Positions 60,199 to 64,000 of a DNA stretch of 64,000 nucleotides are shown here, one piece after another (position 1 is the stretch's first letter; the number at the start of each line of letters is the position of its first letter). A model generated the notes under the pieces. It worked only from the letters and a program-made list of their open reading frames with translations. It ran no database searches and had not been told where the DNA came from. Source of the DNA: Mesocentrotus franciscanus (lineage: Eukaryota > Echinodermata > Echinoidea > Camarodonta > Strongylocentrotidae). The translations under genes and the position numbers were made by a program. The DNA lies in the NCBI GenBank assembly GCA_037976565.1, contig CP137683.1, positions 7,604,321 through 7,668,320 on the forward strand. The letters are read 5' to 3'.

Positions 60199-62225
60199 AC
60201 AATTCAACAATGGTGGTAGGGTTCATGATTCAACCAAGTTTAAATTAATAGGATAAACAAAAGGACAGTAAGAGAAAGAGAAGAAGACGGATAAGGGAAT
60301 AACTATAAAAAATGGAAAGGTAATAATTGCATAAAGGAATAAATCAGGCCAATTGTAATTTCATCATGAATAAAAAATACTTTCAGAATAAATGAGTTTT
60401 TCTATATTCAATTTGAACAGGAATTTTGTAATAACCGGTGAAAAAAGAAATTAGAGTGTTTTATTTTCTTTACCTGCTATATACCTTATAAAGCTAGCTG
60501 CATACAAATTCTTTTCGACATTAAGACTTAATTTACTTCAACTAATCAAAGCATAAATTATAAAATTGCTAAAAATCAGTACAAAATATCTACCCCTTTG
60601 TAGCATTTCTAAGCGATGCTTAAGGACAATATCTCTTTACATAAATCTACATGAACCATGTAGATGAAAATAGATCTTTGCTCTTTGCTCTATCATGATA
60701 ATAAAACACCAGTACTATAGAATTTCCATTTAACCCTTTCAATTGATTTGTTTAGGTATTCCACATCTAAATAACTGTTACAGTACAACATAAATCTGAA
60801 CTAATATTGGAATAAGAGGTCTCCAGCAGAAAGAAATAAACAAACAGTGAAAACTCTCTCTACTTGAATACATTTTCATCTATAAGACAATTCTTCCTGT
60901 TAAAATAAACAATCCCCCACACAAAAAAAGGAAAGAAACAAAGAGAAACATATGAATCTGGGTTCATTGGAATGGACCGAGGTAAAAACAAAAATCAACA
61001 ATTGAAGATTTGTGGGAAGAAAAGTAACCAGCTCATGGAAACCATCACCACAGAATCTATGATTGGCACAAAAACCAACATATATATCAACCATCTTGAC
61101 AAAGTAATGCTGATAAATAAATCATAACTACCAGAATCAAAGACCTAATGGCCTACGTATAAATCATGTCAAAGATGGATAACCCCATTCCTTCTTTCAT
61201 AGGGCTGTTTGGCTTATATATCCCCTCTCCCACCCCCCATTCAGATTATCAGAATTCATTGTATAGTAATCACATAATTCTATGATATTTAATTACTTTT
61301 CTTCTAGTGTGAACATTGTATAAAGAAACATCATTTAAGAAACGTCATGTTTCAAAACATCATGTAGTAAAACACATGCTCTAGCATCATTTTTAAATAA
61401 AAACTTGATAATTGATCAGGGTCCCATTCTAGTCTGAATGCCATATCAAACAAAAACCATGTGACTGGACGGGGCTTATCGTGAGAGCACACTGATGATT
61501 GGGCAGCTGTCATGTCAATGGATCTTTTTGAAACCATTTTCTATATATGACGTTTCTTTATCAACGTTTTTTCTAGTCTGTACACTCCTTTCACTATACA
61601 AAGGAAGTTTAATACGAATTTTCTTTAATCTGAACAGGCTATTAAACCCATATCTTTCCTACCAACAGACATGACAAGTTCAAGAAGTTTGTTTTATGAT
61701 GTTTACATTGGCGTCTCGGTAGGGCTATGACTATGACATGAGATTTCTTCTTGAACTTAGAATAGAATAGAAAAGATGAGAGAAATGAAAGGGAACGAAT
61801 CTTATCTACAAAATACCAGGAAGATTGATGGGCAGGCTTTAAAACGAAAATGAAAGCATGACAGTATGGGGGACAAAAAAAGTGGGAGTTGGAAGTTTAG
61901 TAACAACAGGGATATCCGCCTAACCTTTCAATGCTTCTTGTATATAGAGCTAAGTAATATAGTAGAACTTTGAATACAAATTTGGGTTTCTTATTCATAC
62001 TTAAGCAGAAAATAATGCAAGAACATGATTGCACATCACATGCATGCTCAGGCACCTATTGCTTTATATAACCTATTTCCTGCAATAGCAGAATTTGTAT
62101 CTTCATCCCTGAGCCGAACACTATATACCTAACCCTAACTCTAAACCTCACCAAAACCCACGTTGTAACCGTATCCCTATATACCTTTAATGAAATAAAG
62201 CCTAAAGCAAATGTTGCCAAAGAAA

Positions 62226-62280
62226 ATGATAGATCACATGATAGATCACATGATAGATCACATGATAGATCACATGATAC
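62226..62280. repeat. 12-bp tandem repeat (ATGATAGATCAC)
   Basis: Four or more perfect copies in a row. Confidence 0.9.
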
Positions 62281-63004
62281 ATGAACATATTTCTATGTCA
62301 AATACACTACAGAGTATGATACACTCAGAGCTTTCTTTTTTTGAACTCCACTGTCAGGTCTATTAAACAGTGTACAAATCCTCCCTCCTAAAAAAACGCT
62401 AAAAACAGGTTTTTGTCTCATAAAAGACGAGGAAAATAGACGAAACTCACCGTGAAAATGCAATTATCATATTAATGGGCCTTGTTTTGCTTTGCCCAAA
62501 CGAAATGCTAGCGATATTTCAAAATCCACTGGGAAGAATTAACCCAGATCATCATGCATCGAGGAGTAGGAACATAGTCCACATGTTCACTTGACTAAAT
62601 GGCTTCCAGTGAAAGTTGTAATTTGATGGCATAAATTTAGAGTAATGGCCGTCATGGTGTCTAATCATTATAATTATCACACTATTTCTACACCAATTAG
62701 CTTTGTTAGATCTAACATGGGGACAACTGCAAGTCACATTACCCTACATTTACATTTACAACATTGACAAAGGCTATGTCATTTTTATCCTTTAATATCC
62801 CTTGATTGAGAATGTTTTGCATATGGCACCCATGAGTCTTTCAGATCATAAATTTGCATCGATCTACATTTGTCTTCCAGATTTATGCAATTTGTGATTT
62901 TAACATTGGTTAAGAAAATGACACTAATCTAAGTCCAAATATATGCCCTCAGATCAGGGAGATGGGAGAGAAAGAGATAATGTTTTGTTGTCTCTGGTTT
63001 TCTC

Positions 63005-63115
63005 TCATAACAGAGCCATAAGAGCATTACCTCATGTCTGTTCAGAGCTGTAAGGGCATTCACTCCGTGTTAAAGCATATGAGTTAACACCCTTCTGGCT
63101 CTCAACAGATGGGTT
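63005..63115. mobile_element. CCAGAAGGGC-family repeat, partial
   Basis: The sequences 'tgtctgttcagagctgtaag' and 'gagttaacacccttctggct ... caacagatggg' are the outer and inner parts of the element seen at 29.46 kb, here longer and diverged. Confidence 0.45.
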
Positions 63116-63496
63116 GGATGTGATGTCCTCGTTTTCTTTGATTTTTTTATTTCGTACCACTTGAAAATAGATAAAATATACTGTCAATCAAGTGTTGGGA
63201 CAATAAAATGAGATTGATAACATAGACATATCTAAGATCCTGCATGAAAGCTATTTCCCCCGAAACAAAATAGACAAAATGACAACTGAACACTCAGCTC
63301 ATTAAAAAGATTTACATCTGTTTGTCAAAGCAAAGCTGGGAGGTCTCTTTGCCTTATCTCTTGAATGAAAAATCTTCTCATCTTCATTATAAGATGACAG
63401 AGATCTCACTATTACGAATAATGCCTTGTTCTAGTGAACTTCAACGTGATCTGATAGCATACTGTAGGCTGGTGATAATGTCTTTGTTGTTGATAT

Positions 63497-63612
63497 TGAT
63501 GACGATGATGATGATGATGATGATGATGGTGATGACGATGATGATGATGATATTGATGATGATGATGATGATGATGATGAGTATGATGATGATGATGATG
63601 ATAATGATGAAG
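63497..63612. repeat. (GAT)n microsatellite
   Basis: Nearly pure GAT trinucleotides. The Met- and Ser-rich open frames on both strands derive from it. Confidence 0.95.
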
Positions 63613-64000
63613 ATGAGAATAAACAACAATAATATCTCAATTGGGCAATACAGAGAGAAAGACCAAATATTGATAATATTTTTGTTTCAAAGAGGAATAA
63701 AATGAATTAATCTATCTCAGATGGAGTCAAGTAAATAGTGTTAACCTCTGTCTGTTTTGTTATTTCTTCTAAGCCCTGTGAAAGATATGAATAATTTTTG
63801 TTTTTTAATGTCAATCACATTTCTAGCCTGCATACATCACAGGTTTGTTTTTACCCTCCTCTCTTCAGCATCAAATAAAAACTCAGTATAACAAGAACAC
63901 AAACCAATAGAGGTGAAGAAGGTTCTATCAGGAAGAGGAGGGTGTCTGTGGGCCAGGTGAAATTAGGCTTGCTGATGGATGGAGATCAAAGACTTGCAGA

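Larger units (their letters stand above)
57123..64000. other. RECK intron or 5' flank up to window edge
   Basis: A MITE (58366-58756), hairpin elements (59.1 and 63.0 kb), a (GA)n tract (about 60.13-60.19 kb), a 12-bp tandem repeat (62.23 kb) and a (GAT)n tract (63.5 kb) are present. I searched for the first cysteine-knot repeat (Cys-Cys codons in an open, phase-compatible frame) and for a signal peptide on the minus strand and found neither. Confidence 0.55.

Overview
The window is animal nuclear DNA: AT-rich, with many microsatellites, short exons with GT/AG junctions and large introns. It holds parts of two genes, both on the minus strand and arranged head to tail. The gene content points to a deuterostome. 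The tRNA-type SINEs, the G/A-rich minisatellite and the Penelope-like element look like a sea urchin or another echinoderm, but the species is my inference.

Positions 451-9648 hold the 5' part of a Tie-family receptor tyrosine kinase gene (homologue of vertebrate TIE1/TEK). I see a signal-peptide exon, two Ig-type exons and three EGF-type exons, in the same domain order as the N-terminus of the vertebrate receptors. The remaining exons (third Ig, FNIII, membrane and kinase parts) would lie beyond position 1. Its introns carry a large G/A-rich minisatellite (3.5-5.3 kb), SINEs, an (AT)n tract, and a 187-bp insertion with a 15-bp target duplication and a hammerhead-ribozyme-like motif.

Positions 9649-15969 are intergenic. 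They hold SINEs, a compound CA/CT tandem repeat, and a 0.3-kb foldback MITE close to the 3' end of the next gene.

Positions 15970-57122 hold most of RECK, the GPI-anchored protease inhibitor and Wnt7 co-receptor. I place 20 exons with matching phases, about 890 codons, from the second cysteine-knot repeat to the stop codon. The signal peptide and first repeat are missing and probably lie beyond 64000. One exon (26210-26421) lacks one base and is frameshifted. Intron insertions include a 5'-truncated Penelope-like retroelement with an inverted arm (22.2-24.4 kb) and a small scrambled copy of a RECK exon (28981-29020).

The 22.7-kb RECK intron (34366-57036) contains a 116-bp satellite array followed by 6.4 kb of ordinary sequence, then a 500-N gap, then the satellite and the same 6.4 kb again. 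This looks like two overlapping contig ends that were never merged. A Harbinger-like MITE sits at the end of each array, with a third copy at 58.4 kb. From 57123 to 64000 I see no further convincing exon, only repeats and hairpin elements.

TIE/TEK and RECK both act in vertebrate blood-vessel biology, and human TEK and RECK lie on the same chromosome arm (9p). Their adjacency here may therefore be old linkage.
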